Source: Candidatus Competibacteraceae bacterium (GTDB lineage: Bacteria > Pseudomonadota > Gammaproteobacteria > Competibacterales > Competibacteraceae). Taken from it: a stretch of DNA of 64,000 nt. The stretch covers positions 372,001 to 436,000 of the forward strand of contig JADJPA010000001.1 of NCBI GenBank assembly GCA_016713505.1, given 5' to 3'. This document shows, piece after piece, positions 50,376-60,759 of this stretch. Below the pieces are notes generated by a model. That model was not told the DNA's origin, ran no database searches, and worked only from the letters and a program-made list of their open reading frames with translations. A program made the position numbers and the translations under genes. Position 1 is the first letter of the stretch. Every line of letters starts with the position of its first letter.

Positions 50376-51479
50376 TTAGGAGACGTATTCCACGACTTCC
50401 AGGCTGAAGCCGGACAAGCCGGTGATGCGTTTGGGAGCGCTCAACACCCGCATTTGCCGCACGCCGATATCGAGCAGGATTTGAGCGCCGATCCCGTAGG
50501 TGCGCAATTCGACCGATTGTTCGGTGGCGCGCGGCGTCTCGCTGGTCTCGAACTGATAGCCGCGCATCCGTCGGATCAAGGCGGCCGGATCTTCGGGCCG
50601 GCTCAGAAACACCAGCACGCCCGGCGGCTCTTGGGCCACGCGCTCCAGGGCGGCGCGCAGCGGCCAGCCGCTATCGGGCAGGCGCAAGGTCAGCAGGTCG
50701 CTCAACACGTGTTGGACGTGGACGCGCACCAGCGCCGGCCGGTCGGGTTTGATGTCGCCCTTGACCAGCGCGAAATGCACCTGGCGGCTGATCAGGTCCT
50801 GATAGGTCAGCACCTGGAACAGACCAAATTCGGTATTCATGACCGCATCGGCAACCCGTTCGACCGTCTTTTCATTCTGCATCCGGTAACGGATCAGGTC
50901 GGCGATGGTGCCGATTTTCAAAGCATGTTGTTGGGCGAAGCGTTCCAGATCGGGCCGCCGGGCCATGGTGCCATCGTCGTTGAGGATTTCGACCAGCACC
51001 GCCGCCGGTTCCAGATCGGCCAGCCGCCCCAGATCGCAGCCGGCCTCGGTGTGGCCGGCGCGGGTGAGCACGCCGCCGGGTTGGGCCATCAGCGGGAAGA
51101 TATGGCCGGGTTGCACCAGGTTTTCGGGTTTGGCGTCGGGGCGCACGGCGGTGCGGATGGTATGGGCGCGGTCGTAGGCGGAAATGCCGGTGGTGACGCC
51201 TTGGGCCGCCTCGATGGAGACGGTGAAGTTGGTCGAAAAGGGCGCTGAGTTGTCGTGCACCATCAATGGCAAGTGCAGCTGTTGGCAGCGTTCGCGGGTC
51301 AGCGCCAGACAGATCAAACCGCGCCCGTAACGGGCCATGAAATTGATGTCTTCGGGTCGGACCATGGAGGCCGCCATCAGTAGATCGCCTTCGTTTTCCC
51401 GGCCCTCATCGTCCATGAGGATGACCATTTTGCCTTGCCGGAAATCGGCGAGAATTTCATCGATGGTATTGAGAGCCAT
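50376..51479 (-). CDS. ribBA: Dihydroxybutanone-phosphate synthase with degenerate GTP cyclohydrolase II domain
   Basis: 367 residues from ATG 51479, 2 nt past the ribE stop. The N-terminal RibB domain (1-200) is intact: [12 protein letters not shown], the THR-like acid loop, [12 protein letters not shown] and GHTEAGCDL with the catalytic His/Glu. The C-terminal part aligns in outline with GTP cyclohydrolase II, but the zinc cysteines are missing: RVHVQHV where RVHSECL is expected, and LRLPDSG where RCDCG belongs. The YRQEGRG segment is also gone. So it is a RibB fused to an inactive RibA-like domain, as known in some gammaproteobacteria. A separate true RibA must lie elsewhere. Confidence 0.92.
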   Translation of the reverse strand: MALNTIDEILADFRQGKMVILMDDEGRENEGDLLMAASMVRPEDINFMARYGRGLICLALTRERCQQLHLPLMVHDNSAPFSTNFTVSIEAAQGVTTGISAYDRAHTIRTAVRPDAKPENLVQPGHIFPLMAQPGGVLTRAGHTEAGCDLGRLADLEPAAVLVEILNDDGTMARRPDLERFAQQHALKIGTIADLIRYRMQNEKTVERVADAVMNTEFGLFQVLTYQDLISRQVHFALVKGDIKPDRPALVRVHVQHVLSDLLTLRLPDSGWPLRAALERVAQEPPGVLVFLSRPEDPAALIRRMRGYQFETSETPRATEQSVELRTYGIGAQILLDIGVRQMRVLSAPKRITGLSGFSLEVVEYVS

Positions 51480-51481
51480 GG

Positions 51482-52138
51482 TTATTTCCAAAACCCGTGT
51501 TCGCGCAAGAGCGCCTCGGTGAGCGCGCCGTCGGGTTGCGCGGCGCGCTCGCCCAGCAGCAGACGCTCCAGATAGCGGGCGATCAAGTCTACTTCGAGAT
51601 TGACCCGTCGTCCCGTCGCAAAATGGGCCAGCGTGGTTTCCGCCAAGGTATGAGGGACGATGTTGAGTTCGAAGGCGGCGCCATCGACCCGGTTGACGGT
51701 GAGGCTGACCCCGTCCACGCAGATCGAACCTTTTTCGGCGATATAGCGCGCCAGCGCCGCCGGGGCCTGAACCCGCAACCGCCAGGAACGGCCGTCGGAG
51801 CGCCAGTCGGTCACCGTGCCGATGCCATCGACATGGCCGCTGACCAGGTGGCCGCCAAGTCGGGTCGTCGGGGTCAGCGCCTTTTCCAGATTGACGGTCA
51901 AACCGGGGGTGGCCGCGCCCAGCGTGGTGCGTTCCAGCGTCTCGCGCGAAGCGTCGGCCCAGAAGCCGTCGCCGGGCAACTCGACGGCGGTCAGGCAGAC
52001 GCCGCTGACGGCGATGCTGTCGCCGAGCTGCACGTCGCTCAAGTCGAGCTTGCCGGTGGCGACGCGCAGCCGGGTGTCGCCACCCCGTGGTTGCAGGGCT
52101 GTGATGGCGCCGACAGCGGTGATGATGCCGGTGAACAT
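51482..52138 (-). CDS. ribE: Riboflavin synthase, alpha subunit
   Basis: 218 residues built as two similar barrels. It dismutates two lumazines to riboflavin. Motifs: MFTGIITAVG at the N-terminus, DSIAVSGVCLTAV in the first barrel, LGGHLVSGHVDGIG between them, and GSICVDGVSLTVN in the second. Each barrel has its Cys/Thr-containing loop. Named ribE here; ribC in E. coli usage. ATG 52138. It lies 64 nt after ribD in the riboflavin operon. Confidence 0.97.
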   Translation of the reverse strand: MFTGIITAVGAITALQPRGGDTRLRVATGKLDLSDVQLGDSIAVSGVCLTAVELPGDGFWADASRETLERTTLGAATPGLTVNLEKALTPTTRLGGHLVSGHVDGIGTVTDWRSDGRSWRLRVQAPAALARYIAEKGSICVDGVSLTVNRVDGAAFELNIVPHTLAETTLAHFATGRRVNLEVDLIARYLERLLLGERAAQPDGALTEALLREHGFWK

Positions 52139-52202
52139 AAGCTGGTTATCCCGTTCGGACGGTGATGGCCCACTGCAATGGCGGCATGGGGTCGAGCGGT
52201 GG

Positions 52203-53288
52203 CTAACGCGGTCGCAGCGTCAGGCGCCAATCGCGCCCCACCGCGCGCGTTTCCACAGTGTCCAGTTCCCATCGGTCTTGCATCCGGGTCAAGGCCGGTA
52301 ATTGAAACAGGCCGCGCGCTCGGTCACCGAGCAGCAGCGGCGCCAGATAAATCACTAATTCATCCACCAACCCCGCCTGCAACAACGCGCCGGCCAAAGT
52401 TGGCCCGCTTTCGACATGAAGCTCGTTGCATTCGCGCCGGGCCAGTTCCGCCATGATGGCGTGCAACTGCAAGCCGCCCTCAGCGGCGGGAACAACGGCG
52501 ATGTCCGCGCCCGCCGCTCGCAGGGCCGCTTGCCTGGCGGGATCGGCGCTGGCGGTGAAAATCAGCACCGAACCCGGCAACCGCAAGGTTTTCGCGGTCG
52601 GCGGCGTGCGCAATGCGGTATCGAGGATCACCCGCAACGGCTGACGTATCGCTTCCGCCAGACGGACGTTGAGGCCGGGGTCATCCACCCGCAGCGTGCC
52701 GCTGCCGGTCAGAATCGCCGAACTGCGCGCCCGCAGCCGTTGCACGTCCCGGCGCGCGGCCTCATCGGTCAACCAGCGGCTTTCACCCGAGGCTAGCGCG
52801 GTCCGTCCGTCCAGGCTCATCGCCAGCTTGACGCGAACGAACGGCCGGCCTTCGATCATGCGCTGGATGAAGCCGGGGTTCAGCGCCCGCGCTTCCGTCT
52901 CCAGCGCGCCACAGTCCACGGCGACGCCGGCATTGCGCAGAATCGTCAAGCCTTTGCCGGCGACTTGCGGGTTCGGGTCGGACATCGCGGCTACCAAACG
53001 GGTGATGCCCGCCGCCAATAAGGCATCGGTGCAGGGCGGGGTCCGGCCGTAATGGCAGCAAGGCTCCAGGGTCACGTAGGCGGTCGCGCCGCGCGCGCGC
53101 TCCCCGGCGACTTGGAGCGCATTGGCTTCCGCGTGCGGTTCGCCGGCGCGCTCGTGCCAGCCCTCCCCGACGATTTCGCCGTCCCGGACCAGCACGCAGC
53201 CCACTCTCGGGTTCGGATCGGTGCTGTAAAGACCGCGCCGCGCCAGCAGCAACGCTCGCGCCATGTGGCGGTAATCATCGGGGAGCAT
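52203..53288 (-). CDS. ribD: Bifunctional riboflavin deaminase/reductase RibD
   Basis: 361 residues. The N-terminal deaminase has HAEANAL and the PCCHYGRTPPCTDAL zinc site; the C-terminal reductase follows with FVRVKLAMSLDGRTA, SGESRWLT and the family's ESGPTLAGALLQ stretch. It carries out two successive steps on the pyrimidine intermediate. The ATG at 53288 shares 1 nt with the nrdR stop (TAATG), a tight coupling. Confidence 0.97.
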   Translation of the reverse strand: MLPDDYRHMARALLLARRGLYSTDPNPRVGCVLVRDGEIVGEGWHERAGEPHAEANALQVAGERARGATAYVTLEPCCHYGRTPPCTDALLAAGITRLVAAMSDPNPQVAGKGLTILRNAGVAVDCGALETEARALNPGFIQRMIEGRPFVRVKLAMSLDGRTALASGESRWLTDEAARRDVQRLRARSSAILTGSGTLRVDDPGLNVRLAEAIRQPLRVILDTALRTPPTAKTLRLPGSVLIFTASADPARQAALRAAGADIAVVPAAEGGLQLHAIMAELARRECNELHVESGPTLAGALLQAGLVDELVIYLAPLLLGDRARGLFQLPALTRMQDRWELDTVETRAVGRDWRLTLRPR

Positions 53289-53761
53289 TACTCGGAATCC
53301 GCCCCGTCAGTCGCTTTTTGCAGTCGCTCGATTTCCTCGCGAAAGGCGTTGACATCCTCGAAACTCAAATAGACCGACGCAAACCGGACGTAGGCCACTT
53401 GATCCAGGTCACGCAGTTCCGCCATGAGCCATTCACCGATGCGCTGGCTGCTCAATTCCCGCTCGCCGCTGGCGCGGGCGCGGTTCTTGACGCGCAGCAC
53501 GGTTTCCTCGATCCGTTCCGCGCTGACCGGGCGTTTTTCCAGGGCGCGCAACAGCCCGGTTCGCAGTTTTTCGTCCAGGAACGGCTCGCGGCGACCGTCG
53601 CGCTTCACCACCGGCGGCATGAGCAACTCCGCCACTTCGTAAGTGGTAAAGCGGGTATTGCAACGCGGGCATTCGCGGCGGCGGCGGACTTTATCGCCTT
53701 CCGCCGACAACCGCGAATCGATCACCCGGGTATCGGGCGTCCCGCAAAACGGACAGTGCAT
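53288..53761 (-). CDS. nrdR: Ribonucleotide-reductase repressor NrdR
   Basis: 157 residues. N-terminal zinc ribbon [17 protein letters not shown] plus [17 protein letters not shown], then an ATP-cone domain ([25 protein letters not shown]). It senses ATP/dATP and represses ribonucleotide reductase operons. First gene of the rib operon, in the classic order nrdR-ribD-ribE-ribBA-ribH-nusB. ATG 53761. No NrdR-box pair was found immediately upstream. Confidence 0.97.
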   Translation of the reverse strand: MHCPFCGTPDTRVIDSRLSAEGDKVRRRRECPRCNTRFTTYEVAELLMPPVVKRDGRREPFLDEKLRTGLLRALEKRPVSAERIEETVLRVKNRARASGERELSSQRIGEWLMAELRDLDQVAYVRFASVYLSFEDVNAFREEIERLQKATDGADSE

Positions 53762-53921
53762 CGCCTATGCCTCGCGCTTTCCTTAGGGAAAATCAACCGT
53801 AATGAAAAACCTCATTGTACCCTATCGTCTTGCACGGCGTGGAAACAGACCAGCAAGAAACCGACTCAGGGCGTTGCCGGTCGCTCGAACACCGATCGAG
53901 CGCGGCCTGAGGGCAGGATCG

Positions 53922-54881
53922 TCAGCGCATCGGGACTTCCAGGAAAGCATCGATCACGGCGGTCCAAGCGTTGGCGATATTCCGTAAATCGTAGCCGCCG
54001 CCGCCGACGGCGATGATGCGGCCTTCGGCGTAGTCCTCGGCGATCTCGCACAAGCCGCGCGCGGCGCGCCCGTGCGCGCGAGCCGTATAGTGCAAGTGGG
54101 CCAGCGGGTCGCCACCCAAGCCGTCGGCCCCGCAGTTCATGAAGACGAGCTGCGGTTCCCAGCGGCGTAGAAAGGCTTCGGTCTTGTCCCACATCATCAA
54201 AAAATCGTCGTCGGCCGACAGCGGCAGCAAGGGAATGTTGAGCTTGCGGCCTTTGGCCGGCCCCTTGCCGACTTCGTAGGAAAAGCCGGTTTGCGGAAAG
54301 TTGTAGCGGCCGTCTTCGTGAATGTCGGCGAAGATGACGGTGGGGTCGTTTTCAAACGGATAAAACACCCCGTCCCCGTGGTGGGCGTCGATGTCCACGT
54401 AAGCGATGCGTTCCAGGCTGTAGTCTCGTTGCAGCAGCTTGATGGCGACGCCGACATCGTTGAACACGCAGAAGCCGGACGCGGTGTTAGGCATGCTGTG
54501 ATGCAGGCCGGCGATGGGTAGGAAAACGCGGCGCAGTTCGTCGTTCATCACCTTGCGCAGGGCGTCGATCACGGAGCCGACCACCTTCACCGCATCCTCG
54601 TAAACCCCTTTGTAAGCCGGAGTGTCGCCGTAATCCAGCAAGCCTTCGCCGATCTTGGAATGGTGTTTGACCTTTTCCACATAGTCTGGCGTATGGAACA
54701 GTCTGAGCTGGTCTTCGGTCGCCATCGTGGGAGGCAGGATGCACACCTGATCGGTGAGTTGGCGGATGTGCATTTCATCCCAGAAGGCGTGGATGCGATC
54801 TTCGCTGAAAGGATGGTCCTCAAAGCCGTAATGGCTGATGTCGTCGCTGGTGTAGACAGCGACCTTTTTGCTGCGCGCCAT
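53922..54881 (-). CDS. Histone-deacetylase-family enzyme (class II-like/AcuC type)
   Basis: 319 residues from ATG 54881 (MARSKKVAVYTSDDISHYGF). Active-site motifs of zinc deacetylases are present: GLHHSMPNTASGFCVFND, DIDAHHGDGV with the His-Asp dyad and zinc ligands, and GADGLGGDPL with another ligand Asp. GGGGYD lies near the C-terminus. Bacterial homologues deacetylate small amides or acetylated proteins such as acetyl-CoA synthetase; the substrate here is unknown. The open frame reaches 55376 but the extra part overlaps yciA. It is divergent from yciA (162 nt) and precedes nrdR. Confidence 0.93.
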   Translation of the reverse strand: MARSKKVAVYTSDDISHYGFEDHPFSEDRIHAFWDEMHIRQLTDQVCILPPTMATEDQLRLFHTPDYVEKVKHHSKIGEGLLDYGDTPAYKGVYEDAVKVVGSVIDALRKVMNDELRRVFLPIAGLHHSMPNTASGFCVFNDVGVAIKLLQRDYSLERIAYVDIDAHHGDGVFYPFENDPTVIFADIHEDGRYNFPQTGFSYEVGKGPAKGRKLNIPLLPLSADDDFLMMWDKTEAFLRRWEPQLVFMNCGADGLGGDPLAHLHYTARAHGRAARGLCEIAEDYAEGRIIAVGGGGYDLRNIANAWTAVIDAFLEVPMR

Positions 54882-55043
54882 GTGCTTCGCCTCGTGAAGG
54901 GGTGTGGCGAGTTGGGTATGGGCTATGATAATCGGATTCAGCGCCGGTGTGCGGGACCGTCCCGGCAAAATCCGCGCGAACCCACTTGCGCCGCCGGCCG
55001 CCTCGGTACGCACAGGACGGTACGGCATTTTCCAGGAGAGATC

Positions 55044-55481
55044 ATGACTGCCATCGAACCGGAAACTCAGGATCGCTTTCCGCGCGACCGACAACCGACC
55101 GTCCGCATTCTGGCCATGCCGGCCGACACCAATCCCAGCGGCAAAATCTTCGGCGGCTGGATCATGGCTCAGATGGACGTGGCGGGCGGCATCGTCGCCT
55201 TGGAATACGCTGGGGGACCGGTGGTGACCGTCGCGGTCGCCTCCATGAAGTTTCATAAGCCGGTCTTTGTAGGGGATTTGATCAGCTGTTTTGCGCGCGT
55301 TCAAAAGGTGGGCGCGACCTCGATCACGGTTTTGGTCGAGGTGTTCACCCAGCGCGCTCACGACGGCACGCTGCAAACCGCCAAGGTGACCGAGGCGGTG
55401 ATCGTTTATGTGGCCATTGACGGCGACGGTCTGCCGCGCGCCCTGCCGGAGCGGGGGCCGGATTTCGGTCAGTACTGGTGA
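55044..55481 (+). CDS. yciA: Acyl-CoA thioesterase, YciA type
   Basis: 145 residues, one hot-dog domain. It hydrolyses acyl-CoA of broad chain length. Motifs: TVRILAMPADTNPSGKIFGG with the catalytic Asp, WIMAQMDVAGG, and VASMKFHKPVFVGD. ATG 55044 has AGGAGAG seven bases upstream. It stands alone between the divergent deacetylase and a CNNM-type gene 107 nt downstream. Confidence 0.95.
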   Translation: MTAIEPETQDRFPRDRQPTVRILAMPADTNPSGKIFGGWIMAQMDVAGGIVALEYAGGPVVTVAVASMKFHKPVFVGDLISCFARVQKVGATSITVLVEVFTQRAHDGTLQTAKVTEAVIVYVAIDGDGLPRALPERGPDFGQYW

Positions 55482-55588
55482 AAATACCGCTAGAAAGCCC
55501 GCGTTAGCGTAAATTCCGCGCCCGACTGCTCTGGTCTGAGCGGACTGGCGTTCTTATACTTCAATTCCCGCTTTACCGAGGCGCGCGT

Positions 55589-56896
55589 TTGGAAAACATT
55601 GGCTTGGTCGTAGCAGCGTTGCTGCTGGTGGCGTTGAATGGTTTTTTCGTGGCTGCCGAGTTCGCATTGGTCAAATTACGGCAGACTCGCCTTCAGGCCA
55701 TCGCCAAGGGTTACGGCTGGCGCGGGCGGATTGCAGTCATGGTGCACGGCCGCCTCGACGCTTATCTGTCCGCCTGTCAGTTGGGCATCACTCTGGCTTC
55801 GCTGGCTTTGGGTTGGATTGGCGAGCCGGCTTTCGCTCGGTTGCTGGAGCCGTTGTTTGAATGGCTGAGCGTCACATCGCCGGAGCTGATCCATACGGTG
55901 TCGATTATTTTCGCCTTCTCGGCCATTACGTTCCTGCACATCGTGGTGGGCGAACTAGCGCCCAAGTCGCTGGCCATCCGCCGGCCGGAACAGGTTTCGC
56001 TCTGGATCGCCATTCCGCTTTATCTGTTCTATTGGATCATGTATCCGGCGATCTGGCTCCTGAACGCCAGCGCCACCGGCGTGCTGCGGCTGGCCGGCCT
56101 GGATAGCGCGCAAGGCCATGAATCCCACTATTCGGCGGACGAACTCAAGCTGATCCTGCGCGACAGCAACCCGTCGGAACGGATGAGCCGGGACGAGTTG
56201 CGAGTCGTGGCGCACACCTTGGATTTCAGCGATCTGGAAGTATCGGAGCTGATGCGGCCCATCGGTGAAGTGGTGGGATTGCATCAGGGACGGACGCTGG
56301 CCCAAAACCTCGAAACCATCTATCACAGCCGCTACAGCCGCTATCCCTATTTCGCCAAGGACGGCGAAACGGTGCTGGGCATCATCCATTTGAAGGATTT
56401 ATTCCTGGCCGAACAGCACGGCAAACCCGTCGACAATCTCAGCGATTATCTGCGCCAGGCGCACTACATCGCGCCCACCATGCCGGCTTTCGAGCTGTTT
56501 CGGCGCTTTCGCAAGGGCGCGCCGCACTTCGCCATCGTCGGCCAGAAAGGCAGCAAGGCCGATGGTTTCATCACGTTGGACGACATGCTGGGCGCGCTGG
56601 TCGGCGGTATCCGCGACGAATTCCGTCAGAGCCAGAACGATTGGACCCGGCTGGACGACGATACGCTGATCGGTAAGGGCAGCCTGCCCATTTTCTCATT
56701 GGAGCGCGAACTCGGTATCGAGATCGAAAATGAAAGCGTCGATTCGATCGGCGGCTTGATCATGTGGAAGCTGGGCGATGTGCCCCATGAGGGTCAGAAA
56801 ATCGAATTCGAGCACTTCGATGTGGTGGTGAAGAAGATGAACGGCCCCCGCATCATGCTGGTCAGGGTTTATCCGAAGGATCTGGAAGAGCTGTAG
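55589..56896 (+). CDS. CNNM/CorC family membrane protein with CBS domains
   Basis: 435 residues. N-terminal DUF21/CNNM membrane domain (1-185: ALLLVALNGFFVAAEFALVKLR, LGITLASLALGWIGEPA, HIVVGELAPKSLAI), a pair of CBS domains (about 205-330, ELMRPIGEVVGL, YFAKDGETVLGIIHLKDL), and a C-terminal CorC_HlyC transporter-associated domain (about 350-435). The family moves or regulates Mg or other divalent cations; old names of the kind hemolysin reflect history, not toxin activity. The start is TTG 55589 (MENIGLV) with GAGG eight bases upstream. Its 3' end overlaps the oxoprolinase gene by 35 nt, tail to tail. Confidence 0.94.
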   Translation: MENIGLVVAALLLVALNGFFVAAEFALVKLRQTRLQAIAKGYGWRGRIAVMVHGRLDAYLSACQLGITLASLALGWIGEPAFARLLEPLFEWLSVTSPELIHTVSIIFAFSAITFLHIVVGELAPKSLAIRRPEQVSLWIAIPLYLFYWIMYPAIWLLNASATGVLRLAGLDSAQGHESHYSADELKLILRDSNPSERMSRDELRVVAHTLDFSDLEVSELMRPIGEVVGLHQGRTLAQNLETIYHSRYSRYPYFAKDGETVLGIIHLKDLFLAEQHGKPVDNLSDYLRQAHYIAPTMPAFELFRRFRKGAPHFAIVGQKGSKADGFITLDDMLGALVGGIRDEFRQSQNDWTRLDDDTLIGKGSLPIFSLERELGIEIENESVDSIGGLIMWKLGDVPHEGQKIEFEHFDVVVKKMNGPRIMLVRVYPKDLEEL

Positions 56897-59800
56897 GGAG
56901 CTGCTGGCCGGGTTCGCCGTAACCGCCCCCGCCCGGCGTTTCGAGCGCGAACGCATCGCCAGAGCGCAGGGCGATCTCAGCGGTTCCCGGCAATTCCTCG
57001 ATCCGCCCGTCAGCGCGCTCCACGCGATTGCGGCCGATGCGGCCCGGTCGTCCGCCGTTCAGACCGTGCGGCGCGGTGCGGCGACGACCGGAAAGAATCG
57101 CGCCGGTCATCGGTTCCAGGAAGCGAATGCGCCGGCTGACGCCATCGCCGCCGCGCCAGCAGCCCGCGCCGCCGCTGTTTTCGCGGATGCGAAATTCCTC
57201 CACCCGCACCGGGAAGCGCCATTCCAAAACCTCCGGGTCCGTCAGCCGGGAATTGGTCATGTGAGTTTGGACGGCCGATGCGCCATCGAAACCCGGCCCC
57301 GCCCCGGAACCGCCGCAGATCGTTTCGTAATACTGCTGGCGGTCGTTGCCGAAGGTGAAATTGTTCATGGTGCCTTGCGCCGCCGCCATGATGCCGAGCG
57401 CGCCGTAGAGCGCATCGACGATATGTTGCGAGGTTTCCACGTTGCCCGCCACCACCGCCGCTGGCGGCCGTGGATCGAGCAGCGAGCCCGCCGGGATGAT
57501 GAGGTCCAGCGGTCGCAAGCAGCCGGCGTTTAGGGGAATGTCATCATCCACCAAGGTGCGGAACACATACAACACCGCCGCCAGACAGACCGCGCGCGGG
57601 GCATTGCAGTTGCTGGTTTGCTGTAGTGAGGTGCCGCTGAAGTCGATCTTGGCCGAACGCCGCGCCCGGTCTAGGGTGATGGCGACCCGAATCACCGCGC
57701 CGTTGTCCATCTCGCAGGCGAATTCCCCGTCCCGCAACCGGTCCAGCGCCCGGCGCACCTGCTCGGCGGCGTTGTCTTGAACGTGGCCCATGTAGGCGTT
57801 GACGGCGACAAGGCCGAAGTGCGCCACCATCCGCCGCAGCTCTTGCGCGCCTTTCTCGTTGGCGGCGATTTGGGCGTGCAGATCGGCCAAATTCTGACCG
57901 GGATTGCGAACCGGCCACGGACCGGCGTTCAGCCGTTCCAGTAGTTCCCGTTCGCGAAACCGGCCGCCGCCGACCAGTTGAAAATTATCCAGCAGCACGC
58001 CTTCCTGCTCGATCCTGATGCTGTCCGGCGGCATCGAGCCGGGGGTGGTGCCGCCGATGTCGGCGTGATGGCCGCGCGAGGCGACATAGAACAATAATGC
58101 TTGCTCGGACTCATCGAAAACCGGACTGATGACGGTGATGTCCGGCAGGTGCGTGCCGCCGTTGTAGGGCGCGTTGCTGGCGTAAACGTCGCCCGGTTGG
58201 AATTGGCCACCGCGCGCCTGAATCAATGCCCGCACCGCTTCGCCCATCGAGCCGAGATGCACCGGGATGTGCGGAGCGTTGGCGATCAACTGACCGTCCC
58301 GGTCGAACAGCGCGCAGGAAAAATCCAGCCGTTCCTTGATGTTGACCGAATGCGCGGTATTAGCGAGCGTCACGCCCATCTGTTCGGCCACGGCCATGAA
58401 CAGGTTATTGAACACCTCCAGCATGATCGGATCGGCTGCCGCGCCGATGGCGTTTTGACGGGGGCGGGGCTGCTGGCGGGTCAATATCAGGTCGTTGCGC
58501 GCCGTGACCTCGGCCTGCCAGCCGGGTTCGATCAGCGTGGTCGAGCCGGCTTCGCCGATCAGCGCCGGGCCGGGAACCCGGTCACCGGGTCGGAGATCGT
58601 CGCGCCGGTAAAGCGGGGCGGCGCTATCGAGTCCGGTGCGGTACAGGCGAATGTGGGCGGCGGGTTGCAGCGGGCCGGTGCGCGCTGTGGGAACCGGGGC
58701 TGCGCCAGCCGCGTCGGCGTTCACGCCGATGGTCTCGACCGCCGCCGCTTCCACGATCAGCCCTTTGTCGGGCATGACAAAACCGTAGTGTTGGCGGTGG
58801 GCAGCCTCGAACCGAGCAGGCGCGTCAGCAAGTTCATCGGCGGCGACGGTCAAGGCGGTATCGCTGCCGGCGTAGCGCAGGCGGAGCGTGCGCACGGTTT
58901 GGAGCCGCGCCGCAAGCGCATCGCGCGCCGTCATCTCCTGACGTCCGCTCTGCTCTAACTCATTGAAAATACTTTCCAACGCCGGTAACAGGTCAGCGTC
59001 GAGCGGCTGCTCGACCGCCTGCTGCCGCAACAGCCGAGCATCAGCCAGGCCCATGCCGTAGGCTGACAGCACGCCGGCCAGCGGATGAATGAAGATGGCC
59101 GGCATTCCCAGAGCGTCGGCTACCGCGCAAGCGTGCTGGCCGCCCGCGCCGCCGAAACAGCACAGCGTGTACTCGGTCGCGTCGTAACCGCGCTGGGTCG
59201 AAATCTGCTTGATGGCGTTCGCCATGTTTTCGACGGCGATTTTCAGAAAACCCTCGGCTAATTCGGCCGGGCTATAGGTCTTGCCGGTGGCGGCGTCAAT
59301 GTCGGCGGCGAGCGCTTCGAAGCGTTGCAGCGCCACATCCCGATCCAGCGGTTGATCCTGACCGGGGCCGAACATGCGGGGAAAGAAGTCCGGTTGCAGG
59401 CGTCCCAACAGCAGATTGCAGTCGGTGACGGTCAGCGGGCCGTCGCGCCGGTAACACGCGGGTCCCGGATCAGCGCCAGCCGATTCCGGCCCTACCCGCA
59501 GCCGGGTTCCATCGAAGCGGCAAATCGAACCGCCGCCCGCCGCGACGGTGTGGATGTGCAGCATCGGGGCGCGCAGCCGCACCCCGGCGACCAGCGTTTC
59601 GAAAGTGCGTTCGTACTCGCCGGCGTAGTGGGCGACATCGGTGGAAGTGCCACCCATGTCGAAGGTGATGATCCGGTCGAAACCGGCCTGCAAGGCGGTG
59701 CGGACCGCGCCGACGATGCCGCCGGCCGGGCCGGACAGAAGGCTATCCTTACCCTGGAAATGGCCGGCATCGGCCAAACCGCCGTTGGACTGCATGAACG

Positions 59801-60527
59801 ACAGTCGAGCATCGCTCAAGGCGCCGGCGATCTGATCCACGTAGCGGCGCAGGATCGGTGACAGATAGGCGTCGACCACCGTGGTATCCCCGCGCCCGAT
59901 CAGCTTCATCAACGGGCTGACCTCGTGCGAGACCGAAACCTGAGTGAAGCCGATCGCGCGGGCCAATTCCGCCGCTTGTCGTTCGTGTTGCGGGTAGCGA
60001 TAGCCGTGCATGAACACGATGGCAACGGCGCGAACGCCGGCCTGATAAGCGTCTTCCAAGGAAATACGGGCGCTGTCGGCATCGAAGGGGACGACGGTTT
60101 CGCCTCGGGCGGACACCCGCTCGCGGACTTCCGCCACCCGCTCGTAGAGCAGTTCCGGCAGTACGATGTGGCGGGCGAACAGTTTGGGTCGGTTTTGATA
60201 GCCGATCCGCAGCGCGTCGCGAAAGCCCTGAGTGATCAGCAGCAAGGTACGGTCACCTTTGCGTTCGAGCAACGCGTTGGTGGCGACGGTCGTACCCATT
60301 TTCACCGCCGCGATCCGTTCGGCCGGGAGGGGTTGATTGGCGGGAATGTCCAGCAGCTCGCGAATGCCTTGCAAGGCGGCGTCGGGGTAGTGTTCCGGGT
60401 TGTCCGACAACAACTTGAGCGTCAGCAACCGGCCATCGGGAGAGCGGGCGACGATATCGGTGAACGTTCCGCCCCGGTCGATCCAGAATTGCCAGCGGGC
60501 GCACGTTGGAGCGGCCGGTTTATTCAC
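56862..60527 (-). CDS. 5-oxoprolinase-like fused hydantoinase A/B protein
   Basis: 1221 residues from GTG 60527. Residues about 10-690 form the HyuA/OplA-type ATPase ([14 protein letters not shown] at the N-terminus, [43 protein letters not shown]). Residues about 705-1205 form the HyuB part ([50 protein letters not shown] near the end). ATP-dependent 5-oxoprolinase opens pyroglutamate to glutamate, and the same fused form can hydrolyse hydantoins or related rings. Full length agrees with the eukaryote-type fused enzyme. The DNA is tail to tail with CNNM (35-nt overlap). A glutathione or pyroglutamate role is inference from family and from gshA in the window. Confidence 0.92.
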   Translation of the reverse strand: MNKPAAPTCARWQFWIDRGGTFTDIVARSPDGRLLTLKLLSDNPEHYPDAALQGIRELLDIPANQPLPAERIAAVKMGTTVATNALLERKGDRTLLLITQGFRDALRIGYQNRPKLFARHIVLPELLYERVAEVRERVSARGETVVPFDADSARISLEDAYQAGVRAVAIVFMHGYRYPQHERQAAELARAIGFTQVSVSHEVSPLMKLIGRGDTTVVDAYLSPILRRYVDQIAGALSDARLSFMQSNGGLADAGHFQGKDSLLSGPAGGIVGAVRTALQAGFDRIITFDMGGTSTDVAHYAGEYERTFETLVAGVRLRAPMLHIHTVAAGGGSICRFDGTRLRVGPESAGADPGPACYRRDGPLTVTDCNLLLGRLQPDFFPRMFGPGQDQPLDRDVALQRFEALAADIDAATGKTYSPAELAEGFLKIAVENMANAIKQISTQRGYDATEYTLCCFGGAGGQHACAVADALGMPAIFIHPLAGVLSAYGMGLADARLLRQQAVEQPLDADLLPALESIFNELEQSGRQEMTARDALAARLQTVRTLRLRYAGSDTALTVAADELADAPARFEAAHRQHYGFVMPDKGLIVEAAAVETIGVNADAAGAAPVPTARTGPLQPAAHIRLYRTGLDSAAPLYRRDDLRPGDRVPGPALIGEAGSTTLIEPGWQAEVTARNDLILTRQQPRPRQNAIGAAADPIMLEVFNNLFMAVAEQMGVTLANTAHSVNIKERLDFSCALFDRDGQLIANAPHIPVHLGSMGEAVRALIQARGGQFQPGDVYASNAPYNGGTHLPDITVISPVFDESEQALLFYVASRGHHADIGGTTPGSMPPDSIRIEQEGVLLDNFQLVGGGRFRERELLERLNAGPWPVRNPGQNLADLHAQIAANEKGAQELRRMVAHFGLVAVNAYMGHVQDNAAEQVRRALDRLRDGEFACEMDNGAVIRVAITLDRARRSAKIDFSGTSLQQTSNCNAPRAVCLAAVLYVFRTLVDDDIPLNAGCLRPLDLIIPAGSLLDPRPPAAVVAGNVETSQHIVDALYGALGIMAAAQGTMNNFTFGNDRQQYYETICGGSGAGPGFDGASAVQTHMTNSRLTDPEVLEWRFPVRVEEFRIRENSGGAGCWRGGDGVSRRIRFLEPMTGAILSGRRRTAPHGLNGGRPGRIGRNRVERADGRIEELPGTAEIALRSGDAFALETPGGGGYGEPGQQLPTALPDPSDKP

Positions 60528-60759
60528 AGTGACGTTTCACGTTAACGGCGGCTTGGGGGTCCAACGGCCAGAAATGAACCTCAATCGGACCATTCTGATT
60601 GCCGAGGTCTGATAGGTTCGGTAGGGAAGAATAAAATAAAAATACGTTCGTTCAACAGCTTGAATCGACATGGAGTTCTTCGAAAACATGGCATGAGACT
60701 TGTAATCCCTTGCGAAAGCGTACTGCTTTAAAGGCTTCAGTTGAGCGAGGAGGACTACC

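Noticed and set aside
48654..53761. FMN riboswitch in the riboflavin operon
   Set aside because: Gaps between the genes are at most 72 nt and the 160 nt before nrdR shows no recognisable conserved FMN-element segments.
54660..55043. 128-residue N-terminal extension of the thioesterase
   Set aside because: It overlaps the divergent deacetylase gene and YciA proteins begin near ATG 55044, which has a clear ribosome-binding site.
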